Source: Cycas panzhihuaensis
Taxonomy: Eukaryota; Cycadophyta
Length of the DNA: 64,000 bases
Assembly (NCBI GenBank): GCA_023213395.1
Contig: CM041465.1
Location: forward strand, 558,001 to 622,000
Reading direction: 5' to 3'
Shown here piece after piece: positions 48,660-59,820 of the stretch (within the stretch, counting starts at the first letter, position 1; each line of letters starts with the position of its first letter). Below the pieces are notes generated by a model that saw only the letters and a list, made by a program, of their open reading frames with translations, was not told the DNA's origin and made no database searches. A program made the translations under genes and the position numbers.

Positions 48660-49974
48660 ATCGACAATTCTCTCCCTGATGAATCTATATTAACGATTCA
48701 GGGCGTCTCTCCTCATCCACTCATCGACAATGAGTGGTATGGTGATATAGTGTGGTATCTTACACAATAGCAATACTGCCCTGATGCTAGTAGTAAAGTT
48801 AGATCTCATATCCAGACTTCTGTTAGGTAATACTTCCTCGTGGGTGAAGTATTGTACAAGAGGTCCTTCGATGGGATCCTCCTCTGTTGCATCACTGCCG
48901 ATGAAGCTGACCAAATACTCCGTGAATGCCACCATGGTATTTTTGGGGGTCACTTTAGGCGCTAGTCTATGGCTCAGACGATCCTTTGCATGGGTTATTT
49001 CTGGCCATCCCTCTTCAAGGATGCCCATGCCTTTGCTCTGAGATGTCAGCGGTCAGGAACATGCCAACATCTCCCATATGCCTTCCGAGGCCCTTCACCC
49101 CATTGTTTCTCCATGGCCTTTTGCCCAGTGGGGACTAGACCTCATTAGGGCTATCTCTCCACCTTCTCATTGCAACATAAGTTTATCTTAACTGCCATGG
49201 AGTATTTCACCAAATGGGTAGAGGCCATCCCCTTGATTACTACTCCAGGTAAAACGATAGCCACATTCGTTTACCAACACATTATTCTTGGTTTGAGATT
49301 CGGATGTCTAATCGCGTGATGGAACCCTTTTTTGTAATAAGGAGATGGATGAGCTTTGCGAGAAGTTCAAGATTTCTCACAAAACTTCTTCTCCTTACTA
49401 CCCCCAGGCAAATGGCCAAGTGGAGTCTTTCAATAAGACTCTCATCAGTATCCTAAAGAAAACCATTGCTTAGTCCCAAAAGGATTGGCACCTTCAGCTG
49501 CTCTCTGCTTTGTGGGCTTACCGTACCTCTATCCATTCCACCACGGGAATGACCCTATTCTCCTTGGTCTACGGTACTGAGGCGGTACTCCCGCTGGAGG
49601 TGGAGATTCCCTCTTTACAAGTCTCCCTTTGAGGTCTCATCGATGAAGAGTCGATCCGTCAGGCTCACCTTTTGGACCTCGAGGCTTTGGACGAGAGACA
49701 CTTAGCCACTTATCAGGCTAACATGGCGTCCAAAGCTCGCTCGCAAAGGACCTATGATAAACATCTTCGTTCCCATCCTTTGTTTCTTGGGGACCATGTC
49801 CTCAAGCTTGAATATCTCCATGACCGTTTGACCAAGTTTAAACCCCGATGGGTTGGCCCTTCCATCATTATCGAGACCCTTGGTAATGGTGCTTATAGGA
49901 TTGCCACCCTGGAAGGGCTTGAATTTGAGAAAGCTATTAATGGAAAATTCCTTAAGAAATTTTATGTATGATCT
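48660..49974 (+). pseudogene. pol: Integrase, degenerate
   Basis: N-terminal zinc region: 'CHHGIFGGHF' near 48927, with only part of the C-x2-C ('ALRCQRSG') left. Core: 'QWGLDLI' near 49130 (first catalytic Asp), 'YFTKWVEAIPL' at about 49203, and 'PQANGQVESFNKTL' at about 49402 (catalytic Glu). The segment holding the middle Asp is disrupted. The C-terminal part is open at 49672-49971, from 'YDKHLRSHPLFLGDHVLKL' to 'GKFLKKFYV' and stop. No chromodomain follows, which supports a non-chromovirus (Tat/Athila) class. Several frameshifts and stops. Confidence 0.84.
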
Positions 49975-50453
49975 TTTGGCAATCCCTTCGCCACGCTCCG
50001 AAATAAGCCTAAACTACCATCTTAAGTTGTTCTCATTCCTCCCAACCATGGGTGGAATAGCAATTTAAGATGGCTTCTCCTTTTCCTTTCTGGTTCCTCC
50101 CACAAAACCCGTGTTCCTGTATCCTCTCAGGAACCTGTCGCCTTCCTATTTAGGCATCCCCCAATTAGGACGACACCTTAAATCTGTTACTCCTTTCTCT
50201 TGCCTGCTGTTTCCTTTGCATATTCCACTATGCTCCTCTGTGGACGTGCATGTCGCTCTATTTCTAACCTCACACCTCTCTATCACCTCTACTCACGGTG
50301 GATATGTGTGCTCCTATTAGATATATATAGCCATACATGGAAGGAAATACGTGCATCATACAATAAAACATTTACAACATATAATACAAAACATACATGT
50401 TATCTACCACACATGATATACGACATCTCATGTCAAAATGGGGTTCAATTACC

Positions 50454-50454
<1 letters not shown>
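49975..50454 (+). other. Non-coding spacer after integrase
   Basis: About 480 bases between the pol stop and the microsatellite. There is no conserved frame on either strand. It is AT-rich toward the right. Confidence 0.4.

Positions 50455-50518
<64 letters not shown>
50455..50518. repeat. (TA)32 microsatellite
   Basis: Uninterrupted TA dinucleotide run of 64 bases inside the element. Open frames of Ile-Tyr repeats on both strands come only from it. Confidence 0.98.
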
Positions 50519-50523
<5 letters not shown>

Positions 50524-50639
50524 AATCATGTGTTACATCATACATATAGGAAGTCGGTGTCCTCATAGGGGGGGTACAATCATATGAGCCTATATATGAC
50601 CCCTTGGAGGCCCGTGCTTTCCCCTGTCAAAAATCAATA

Positions 50640-52545
50640 TACATATCTCCTACACTACTACTGCCCCGCTCCTGGGGTACCATCTCCTAGCCTGTGTGAT
50701 CCCTCTCCTGGGGACCACATCCCTTTGAGGATCCTCTTGGGCCTCTGCGAGCTCCTTGCCTTGCTCCCCTCATTGCGTGGTCGTCTTGAGGTCGTCGCTG
50801 CTATATGAGTGTATGTCCTGCTCCTGCTCGACCTCGACGCTATCTGGTCCACTAGCTGATTGTAAAGAGCCTAGATATGATCCCTCTCTCCCCAGAGTCC
50901 CTCCTCCATACTTCAGAATCTCTCCTCTGTCACGCTGAGGTGATCCTCCAGCACTACTATTCGGACCATGCTCCTTGCATCTCTGCCTGCTCCTCCCTGT
51001 GCCTCTAGAGCCTGGACCTGTCCGCGTAGCTCATCTCACTCGCTCCTCGCCTCGTCGAGCTCCCGCTGCATCTGTCCCCTGAAAGCTATATGCTCTTGGG
51101 ACTCTGCAGCCTAGATGTCTCTTGCCCTTGCCAACGGGGTGAATGCCTTTATGTGGGCACCTGCCAATCTAGGTGTATCCTCTGCCTGGATGGGCGGTTG
51201 CCCCTCTGTATATACCTGAGGGAACATCTCCCTCACCATGGCCTCTACCAGTCTCCTAACCTCTACTACACCTGCCAATGCAACATGCCACGTGTCAGTG
51301 AATATCCCACCACATGCCATGATAAAATCAAATCAAACATCTACCTAGCTGTCAAATGACTAAGGAAATGGTTAGGCCTCACCTGCCATGGCTGTCAGCT
51401 CCTCTACTCACATGACATCCTCTCCTCCTAGCTCTCTTCTAGCTGTGGGTACCTCATCCTCAGATACCTCCTCTGACTGGGCCTCTCTCCTCATGGAAAC
51501 TAGCTCAACGCTCGCCTCTCTGGATCTCCTCATGATCCGTAGCCTGCGGGCCCTAGTCATTAGCCCCCTACTCTCCTCAGCTACCCCTGATGGGCCTGCC
51601 TCCCCTCTGGAAGTCTCGGATGGACCCTCTGCTCCTCCTATCGTCCCTGAAGGACCTGCCTCCCTCGCAGGTCATGATGGGCTAGCCCCATCTCCTCCAT
51701 CGGTATCATCATCATCATCATCATCATTATATGGGAGCGCTCCTGCTCTGCCTGCCTCGTCATCACTGTCCCACCTCACCGTCCTGTATGGATCTGCTAC
51801 ATAGTCCATCAAGGTGAGGAGATCCAACGATGTCACCTCCAGCGATCCTTTGGATGTGGGCCTGGTGCTCCATCCCCCTCAGTCTAGTCTACCATCTGTA
51901 GACCATTGGGGCCCACTCTGCTATGGGGCCACTGCCACAAAATGATTAAAGAACTAGCATTGTAGCAACGTCCTGTGTGAAAGTCCTCCCTTTCCCGCTA
52001 CGCTGATGGCATCAAGCTGGGCGATGAGGTTCGTTGCTATTATGGTAGCCTAGTCCATCCTCTCCCTGGCTTCGTAGTGGCACACTGCATCCATCCATCC
52101 TCCTGGTATCTCTCTATAGTTCTGTTTCTAGGAAATCTGGAACATAATGCATAATATAATCAGCTTCCTCACCCGATGAATCCTCGACATCACCATAGTT
52201 TAGAGAGGAACTCCTCTCCGCTCCACTGTCATTTTGTGAAGAACAGGGTTGCCTCTCTATGTGCTGCCTCAGTGCTAGGTAGCACTTCCAGTGTCACCGG
52301 CCTCCCAATCGCCGGTACTCCCAGAATATACCGGATGTCCCCTGGCGTTACTGTCACGTCCCCTACCTGAGGTAAGTGGAATACATGCCTCCTCCTATCC
52401 CAATGGGATACGATGTCAACCAATAGTCTCTGATCTGATGCAAACTAAGGTGTCTTCAAGGCCTTGTATAGGCCATACCTTCGTAGGATCTCCTTGTCCC
52501 CCGGGGACATCATTTCAATGAAACTCAACATCACCATACCTACAT
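50640..52545 (-). pseudogene. Antisense extra ORF with plant mobile domain (PMD), degenerate
   Basis: Read on the minus strand, against gag-pol. The PMD comes first: 'YGLYKALKTP' near 52460, then 'LLVDIVSHWDRRRHVFHLP' and 'GDVTVTPGDIRYILGVP' (52229-52423). This matches the family pattern of a W-x-x-x-x-H-x-F-H-L-P segment followed by a T-x-x-D-(I/V) helix and a G-(V/L)-P turn. It continues with decayed frames to about 51800. The C-terminal third keeps one frame over about 1 kb with few stops: an acidic run of seven Asp (about 51705-51725), a Ser/Glu-rich stretch, then heptad-like 'QRELDEARSE' and 'LRGQVQALEAQ' (about 51010-51080). Function in the element is unknown. Extra antisense ORFs are known in plant Ty3/gypsy elements. 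The plus-strand frame 51388-51804 is its shadow. Confidence 0.72.
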
Positions 52546-53231
52546 TCTCATGATTATCGTAGCGATGATAGCCTGTCAACATCAAAAGCTAATCAAAGTT
52601 AGTCCTGTTAGTCAACAACGCTCCTGGTTCTCTCTCAACTCTCTCTGCCTGAGATTCAGGGCCTTGTGGCCCCTTATTTTCTTTTACGACTTGTTGCCTT
52701 CATACCGCGCTAAACTTAGTGGTATCACTAAGTTTAGCTTGGGCCCCACGGTGATAGGGGGGCCCCGCGGCAATGATCGCGGCACCACAATCTTTCTTTG
52801 TGATCTGAATGGTACCCCTAAAGGGGATTTACCCTAAAACCAAAAAATAATTTCCTCTAGTGGACCCCATGGGGCCCACCAGGACCAGGGCTCCCTAATG
52901 CCCAGGTCCTACCTCTTTCTGAGTCTAATTCAGACTCAGAGATGCCTCCAATTGCCCATAAGGGGCACAAAATCACATAAAAAAAATCTATAAAAGAGTA
53001 ATGAAATTAAAACACTGAAATGGGTTGGGTTTTGTGAGATCCACTCACTAGATCTGGTCCCACTGTCGTCATCTTGTCCCGACAATCTCGTTGGCTCTCT
53101 CTGTGCTCTGATCCAATGGTTAGATCATCCTCTGCATGGCTCTGAAGTTGGGCGGTGCTCCACTGCATAAGGAGATGGCTCTGGTTTCTCATGAGAGCCA
53201 GTGAAAATGAATCCATTTTCCATTCAATTTT
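52546..53231. other. Leader or 5' region of the antisense PMD frame
   Basis: Between the antisense TATA-like box and the recognisable PMD. It contains an inverted pair 'aaacttagtg'/'cactaagttt' near 52705-52735. A 110-codon minus-strand frame overlaps at 53007-53339 but has no known domain. It could hold the antisense leader or an intron. No other gene seen. Confidence 0.35.
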
Positions 53232-53240
53232 CCTTATATA
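53232..53240 (-). promoter_or_regulatory. TATA-like box facing the antisense PMD frame
   Basis: The minus strand reads TATATAAGG, a good TATA box in sequence, oriented toward the PMD frame with no pol coding on that strand. Whether it drives transcription cannot be told from sequence. Confidence 0.35.
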
Positions 53241-53740
53241 GGCGGGGGCCCTGACGGGCACTTCTTCTGTTCTTGGCCTCGCGACAGCCGTTGGGACCAT
53301 CCTGTTTCCCTGTTTGCCTTTGCCTTCTAGCCCTATCACCCGTTGTGCTCTTTTGACGACCTTTTTGCACTCCCTTGCAGGTGCATTTATGGTGCCTCAT
53401 TTTTGTACTTTTTCAAGGGCCCTTCTACCTCATTTTGCGTGCTACTCCCGTGCATGCCTAAGTTTATACTCGTTTAGCTCGTTTCGCCATCCTAGACTTA
53501 TTTCCACAACCTTTTTTCACTCTTAGGGTCTCCAGAGGGAATGCTCCCTCATCTGGGGGCAAGTTTCACTTCCCAAAGAGACCTTTGGTGCTCCAAGGCA
53601 CCTTTTCTCTGCCCACTCTTAGGTAGTGGTCGGGCCCCTTGCTCTTGTCCCTGGGTAGCCTCATTGTTAGGTCCTCCTACCCTTCACAGCCACTTTTGCT
53701 TGCCTTTTGAGTATCACTTTCATTCCATCATTGTTTATTT
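53241..53740. other. Element spacer before the second RNase H
   Basis: About 500 bases with no conserved frame, pyrimidine-rich on the plus strand. Nothing recognised. Confidence 0.4.
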
Positions 53741-54183
53741 ACTACCAGGACTTTATATCACCCATGTTCGTCTACATTTTCTGAAGCGATGGGCCGTGGT
53801 AACCCTAGACCTTTACCCTTTGCATGGATTCTTTGCAGCCCCTCTGGACACGATTTCTTGTGCTCTGGGGTCTTCCTCCCAGAGGCTACTAATAATGAAG
53901 CTGAATACACAACTGTTATTAAAGCCCTAACTGATTCTCTCCATTTCCATCGCAGACCCATTGTTTTGCTTTGTGACTCTCAAGTTGTGATGTCCCATCT
54001 CACCCAGGTTTACCAGGTGTGATGCCCTCACTTGAGAACTCTTGCCTCCACCGCCAGATCCCTCCTGGCCCGCTTCTTGTCTGTCGACATTTAGCATATC
54101 CCTCAGGCCCTCAATGCTAAGGCAGATAGTCTCGTATGCCTCATCCCTGAGCGTCACCTTCCTCTTCTTGTCGATCATCCCTG
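53741..54183 (+). pseudogene. Second RNase H (RVT_3 / archaeal-like type), degenerate
   Basis: One frame with a single internal stop (54020-54022). The text runs 'GRGNPRPLPFAWIL', 'PEATNNEAEYTTVIKAL' (catalytic Glu in N-N-E-A-E-Y), 'VLLCDSQVVMSHLTQVYQV' (catalytic Asp), then 'LLARFLSVDI' and 'HIPQALNAKADSL' (last catalytic Asp in N-x-x-A-D). This is the pattern of RVT_3 RNase H. The first catalytic Asp, expected just before G-N-P, is not seen, and Ser-Glu stands there. Tat elements carry such an extra RNase H. Here it lies far downstream of integrase, beyond the antisense PMD frame. Confidence 0.82.
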
Positions 54184-54589
54184 AGGCTTATCTAGTCGCC
54201 TTGTCACCCAAGCCCTAGGTCATCACGTACTTCACTTTACGATCCATTTGCACCTCTGAAACCTAACCGCTAATGAGGTTAAACTATGGTGACTACCAAG
54301 TTTGTTTACTCTTCTACTTGATTATGCACATCTCTCTACATCTTTTGTGGTGGGGGTAGCCCCCTCACCTTTCATATTTTTCCAGTCAGTTTTCGGGTGG
54401 CGCATAGGTAGCCCCTATGTTGTATCCACCTCTACCTTCGTATCCATGTGTTCTGCCATGACACTCACCGGCACCCTTACCTACTATTATGATCTTGATT
54501 TATATATCTATATACACATGTGCTACTGACAGTTGTGTTGCCAGCATTCGCCATCGCACCATGCTTCCGACTGGCGAGGCTCTGCTGCC
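54184..54589 (+). other. Spacer between second RNase H and polypurine tract
   Basis: About 400 bases without a conserved frame. It contains a short AT-rich stretch near 54495. Nothing recognised. Confidence 0.4.
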
Positions 54590-54599
54590 AAGGGGGTAG
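54590..54599 (+). other. Polypurine tract
   Basis: The sequence 'aagggggtag' directly before the TG of the 3' LTR, as required for plus-strand priming. Well placed and typical in content for plant Ty3/gypsy elements. Confidence 0.75.
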
Positions 54600-57313
54600 T
54601 GTTTCCCGGCTTCTAGGAATGGATACGGAGTAGTTGACTGAGGTAAGTGCAGGTATGATTCTTACCTTATCTTTGCTTTCTTTTGAGATGAGTGTATGCT
54701 TGCATGTTGTGATCTCATAGATGATCTTGTCGTCATCTACACTTATTCAGCCTATGACAACTATAGCGGGGGCACATTCCCAGTGAGTGTGACACCTCGG
54801 TGGCTATTCCACTTCCCGCATTCTACCCTACTCACCTCAGGATCCATTTGGCTCATGTCACCCCTGCCTATGTGATGACCTGTCATTGTTTGGTTGACTT
54901 GTCACATCTTTTGAGTCTTGGTTTTGCTCTTCTTGACTCATTTGTTGGCTTGTCTACCTTTAGGTAGATGTCTCAGCCCCCCATCAGCCTCCTTAGTCAT
55001 TGGCGCATAGATGAAGCTGGCTGTCTGGGCCAAATTTGGTTTCTGGTCTCGTCTCGCAATGAAATTCGTGGTACCACCACAAATTCTACGGTACCATGAA
55101 ATTTGCGGCGGGATAGTATCTCAGTTATTTTTAAAAACTAAAGTGGTAATTTCACATTTATTCTGAAGCGCCATGTGTTTCATGACTTGACTCACCGCCG
55201 GTATGCCTAATCACTCATTTAGGGTTTAGATTTGGGTATTTAAATCCTCCTAAGTCATTTTAGGATCTTTTGCTCAATTTTTGAATGCTTCTCAAGAAAA
55301 ATGCCACATGCTCTACTATTCCCCTCTTGCTCACTTCTTTCTGGGACACTGCACCTATCCTCTAGTGCCCAACTCTCCTTTGGTATGGCTAGGACATCTT
55401 CCCATCCCTTCACACACCTTGGAGAGGGCCTCTTTAGAGAGATCTCAGCATTTCCTTGCTTAGGTAGCCATCAAGCATCCTCAAAGTGCAGGTGTTTCCT
55501 CCAACTTCATTAGCAGGGGTTCTAAACCTACTGTTCTACAGCTCTTTATCAAATTTCTTAGCCTTCTTTTAGCAGCCCTTAACTGAGACAAAAGCCTCTT
55601 TACTCTCTCTCAGGTATTTATTGGTTTAAATTGCTTTCTTGTCCAATTTATACCTTATTTTGCATGTCATCCCTAGTTCTTCTTAGTTTGCTCTTTGAAG
55701 GTTATTTTGTCTTGCTTTGGGTTATCCTTTCTCTGCCATTAAGGCCTCCTCTCCTGTGTTTCTTGCCTAAGATAGCAGCAAGGAGGGGTTACATAGGGTT
55801 TGGGTGAGAGCTGGGTGGATTTTGCACCACCTTCCACACTCCTCAAGAGGCTCTTTGCCCCCCAAACCTTCCCTTTTGCCCCATCTTTGGTCTTGGCAAT
55901 CAAATAAGGGTTTGGTAGGCTATTCTTAGCCCTTTGAAATGCTGTCACTAGTTGTAGCATTGCTTTGGAGGCTTGCACCTTGATCTGGGTAACTCACATA
56001 AGCCCCAGCTACTTGTCCCTTGCCCAACTTCCTTCCTGGCAACCCAGTTTGCTTCCTATAGCACCCCAGCTTGTTGTGGATCCTTTTGGGCTCCATTTTG
56101 ACCCTTGTTACCTTTATTTCCAGCCCTCTTGCACAGTCTTACCCTCACTGCCTTGTGGCTTCTTGAGGGAGAGTAGGGTTGTTCCTTGTGGGAGGTGGGC
56201 CACTCTGAGGCTTACCGGTTCACTCGTCATTATTTTGGTATTTTTTTGCTGTAATTTATCATCATAATATTGAATACTAGCATGCAGGTATTTAAGTTTA
56301 TGCTTACCTCATATGTACATGTATTGTTAGGATTTTCCATTGTATGCTAGTACCCTTTTTCTGGAAAGGGGGATATTGTCATTTACTTACAAGTATTTGG
56401 AGGACGCAAAGAATCCATTCCTATTTCCTCCTTCACGATTAAGTGCTTCCATTTATGTTTTACTTTAGTATTTCATTTGTTGCTAGTATTTTGTTCCTTT
56501 CCTTTCCTTTCTTGGTATGTTAGTACTATTTTTGGGAAAGGTAGTGAAATACATTACGGTCTACCACAACCCTTCACATCAAGTCGTGCCTTATGGAGCA
56601 ACTTGAGTGCCTCATGGGAACATTGTCACTTCGTTATGCCTCTATTATGGGTACATACCTTTGCTCTACTCCCATCTCCCTTTTTTCTTTCACGTTTTTG
56701 TGTAATAGTAATTAGCTCATTGGAAAGAGAAAGGGAAATCAACCTCAAATCTTGGTTTACATTTTGTTCACTTTATTTCCTCCATTATATTTGCCGTAGG
56801 AAAAGGTCCTAGGAAGTCCTCCCCTTTCACCTTTTCCTCTTCTCTCTTGCAAACTTCCCCCTTGCTTCACCAACTTGCTTACTTGGTTAGTTTGCTTACA
56901 TACACCATAACCCCTTCCCTTTGGTTATTCCCTTGCATTCTCTCAATTTTCTGCCTAGTCGGGTAGCCGAGGAGATCCCATTCGTAGGCCATTCGCTTGC
57001 CTACCCTTTCCTTGTTTCCCTTTGCTCTAGGGAAACCCTTGGAGGGTTTTCTCCTTCTCCTTCCGACCATCCAAGGGTGGGAGGATCCTTCCCTTAGGTT
57101 AACCTAGGCTAACCCTACACCCTTCCTCCTTGTTTGAAGTGGGGAACCACTTCCAGGTAGCTAGATTCTATTTGCAGGTCACGAACTCGTGCTCCGGTGC
57201 ATGGGGCACCCTGCATGGTATTTGCCCTACTTGTAGGTCTTTTCTCAATTGTACCATTGCCTGCCCTTACCACTCCTACTCAGTTAGGTAGCTATCCTGT
57301 AGATGTGCATCCA
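54600..57313 (+). repeat. 3' LTR
   Basis: 2714 bases, TGTTTCCC to TCCA, colinear with 37765-40466. It keeps the TG start lost in the 5' LTR. Followed by the right target copy acagc (57314-57318), then spacer that continues the IGS 1 sequence after 17479. Confidence 0.92.
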
Positions 57314-57318
57314 ACAGC
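57314..57318. other. Target-site duplication, right
   Basis: Bases acagc, against gcagc on the left. The following 'cttcgggaacgag' continues the spacer seen at 17479 onward. Confidence 0.72.
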
Positions 57319-58250
57319 CTTCGGGAACGAGTGACTCAGAAGAAGGGGACCGGCAAATCAAAACATCCAGATACATGCCAAAGGCAGAGAAAAACATCTT
57401 ATATATATCTTTGAGGGGTGAAAGATTGCCCTGACCACCTAAGTTGAGAAGCTCATTGGTATGGTACGTGTCTTTTGGTTAAAGGCTACAAATGGCCTAT
57501 CTAGTGCACAGTTAGGGAAAATGAGCTGAGACCAAAAGGATCGCTTCTCTTAGAAATAGCCATGTAGTGGGCGCAACAAGCCTAACGAAGCTGGGCTCTT
57601 CCTTGGTACATAGGACCGACTCAAGAAATAGGTGAGTCAGAAAATGAAGACTCGTAACCCAAAACTTATACACGTGTGCCATGGGTGAAGGCACGTAACA
57701 CTAGCCTGAGTTAAGATTGTTGTTGATAGGGGGACGTGAGCTTTTGCTCGACATGAAAAAAGGCCTGATTGGTGCAAACCCGGGGAAAATGCACAGCCAG
57801 AGGAACTATTCCTCGCTTACGATCTGACCTACTTAACCCACCTCCACAAGCAAAATAGTAGGCTCGCTTCAAAGCAAACTGTCACCCAAGGAAAATAGTC
57901 TTAGAGGCTAGGTCTAGAAACGAGCTACTTAGAAGACCAAGAACGACAATCAAATGCATCTCTATGGATGTGCATGGGGAAGGCATGATCCAACAACAGG
58001 CGGTGAGGTTTCTGATACAAGATGTGTCTTTCTGCTAGATGGGGTCCAGAAGCAGGCATCTCATGAAATAGGGACCACAGCAAGGCATCTCTACATGTAC
58101 CCGGGGAAGCGGCCTGCACCGCCGGCCTGGATTAGGAGGTTTTCCAATGCGAGACGTATCTTTTGTCTTGACCGACGCTAGAATCAAGTTGCTCAGGAAA
58201 CAACCATCCACAACCAAAGGTATCCACACATGTGCCCAGTGAGGTGGCTG
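57319..58250. other. IGS 2 single-copy spacer with degenerate core modules
   Basis: Counterpart of 17480-18430, with the same weak copies of the 'ggggtgaaaga' and 'gtgtctttt' phrase. No gene. Confidence 0.6.
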
Positions 58251-59110
58251 ATCCCAAAATAGAGCTTAATTGGTGAAGAAATTAATTATCAACCTTTCTC
58301 CTTGAGATCCTGGGAGATAGTGTAGAAATTCCAATAACATCAAAACAAGAATGAGCCCACAAAAGGAAATTCTATACCAAATCATTTATACTTTCCATTG
58401 CTCCAAAAGTAAGTATGAAGAGTAATACTTTTATTAAACTATAAAAATCTCTATTTAATGGTGGAGAAAAAACTAGCAAAAGAATGGTCAAATTACAAGG
58501 AATAGATGATATATTTATACCATAAGGGGGACTCCAACCCTTCAAAATGCTTCTCCAAGGATGATTCCCAAGTCAAGTGCCTTTCACCTTCACGAAACAA
58601 GTCTCCAAACATGTAAATGAGCTCAAGAGGGCTCAATTTATAGAAAGAAACCCAAATTGCATGTTTAACAAGTGGCAATCATACAAGTATAATCATTAAC
58701 AACTAGAATGCATGTTATCTAAGTGGCCTTCATACAATTCTTAAAAATTGTGGCTTGTACATAGGCTTAACGAACTCCAATTCAGTTAAACTTTGGTTCA
58801 CATATAGAAACAATGTCCCCTTCCCTTCCTCAAGCTTTTAGCTCATTTGGATGTCATTTGTTGCATTTTATTGATTTAATGATAGTATGTATTTGTTAGT
58901 TTTCTCTTTTGTGGGATCAAATTTATGAAAAACAAGGCTTGAAATCTAATCAAATGATATTTTCTGAACCCCACCTTTTGTACACATGTAGTGGCATGTA
59001 TCTTCTTCCTTTACATAAAATTTCATATAAGTTTGATACCATTTGGCATGCTGAAGACATATGGTAGATCATCCTAACATTTTCTGCCTCTTGTAAACAT
59101 AATGGCAGAT
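58251..59110. other. AT-rich insert of unknown class in IGS 2
   Basis: Counterpart of 18431-19320. It lacks about 30-40 bases present near 19225-19260, the gap ending at a short 'ggc'/'gcatgctg' match. The minus-strand frame at 58493-58678 parallels 18657-18842. Confidence 0.45.
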
Positions 59111-59239
59111 CCTCCTAGGTTAGTGGCTCACCCCACTGACCTGGGTTGGGAGGGTTTCCAATACGGGACCATTCCTTTCTATAGAATGACTCCCAACATA
59201 TACTATAGGAAATGGGACTACTGTAATTGGAACTGACTA

Positions 59240-59820
59240 TATAGTACTGTGACGATTGGAGTACCTTGAAGATTACAAAGAATCCCATGTACCAAGCTCA
59301 CACCGAACACGTTGAGGTGCACCATCACTTCATTCGATCCTTGACTTAGAAAGGTATCATAAAGATCATGTTCGGTCTTGGATGGAAGAACAACTAGCTG
59401 ACATCTCTCACTGAACCACCAGTAGGTGAAATATTTCAAGCTTTCTAGGATAGTTTAGGTATCTAAAGAAATGAAGTTAACATCAAGGGGGAGCGTCGAT
59501 ATTATTGTTTGTTCATGGCTCACAACATGGTTATGGGCCTCCCCTTCTTGTAACATGGTTATAAACATGGCTCATGAGTTCCATAAAATATTACATCTTA
59601 GGATTATTTAATCGACATGTGAGCGATGGCCCTTGGGGATTCCTTTAAGAGCTTGTATCTATCCGCATATAGTGCACAATTGAAGTTCATGAGAGATGGC
59701 ATTGCTTCGAGATTATGTCATCTGTTTGAACGTAGTTTTCAAGTGTAAACTTGGTGGATAATCTCATAAAAGTTGGATCTCCATTCTGTGTTTAGATTTA
59801 GTTTTTAACAGCCTTCAGGA
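59240..59820 (+). pseudogene. Ty1/copia RNase H relic and 3' LTR remnant, copy 2
   Basis: Same relic as 19425-20035, with the plus-strand signature N-P, then H-V-E-V-H-H-H-F-I-R, then a purine tract 'aagggggagcg' near 59486 followed by 'gtcgatattattgtttgtt'. Its presence at the same place in both spacers shows the copia insertion came before the two units separated. The minus-strand frame 59218-59439 is its shadow. Confidence 0.75.

Larger units (their letters stand above)
37765..57313 (+). mobile_element. Ty3/gypsy Tat-lineage LTR retrotransposon inserted in IGS 2
   Basis: A 19.5-kb element, about 16.9 kb without a nested solo LTR. Its strand is opposite to the rRNA genes. It has paired 2.7-kb LTRs, 5-bp target copies, gag, protease, reverse transcriptase, RNase H, integrase, an antisense PMD frame, an extra RNase H and a polypurine tract. 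The RT text around 'DGFSGYNQI', 'GATYQRAM' and 'SGKLLGFLVS' and the protease 'VVDNGSS' motif fit the Tat group (extra RNase H, no chromodomain). Every frame is broken. The two outer LTRs differ at roughly 20 of the first ~250 aligned bases by eye, mostly transitions, so the insertion is old but later than the split of the two spacers. Confidence 0.93.

Noticed and set aside
51388-51804. Plus-strand Ser/Pro-rich frame of 138 codons
   Set aside because: It is the complement of the acidic and Ser/Glu-rich part of the antisense PMD frame, which has recognisable domain context.
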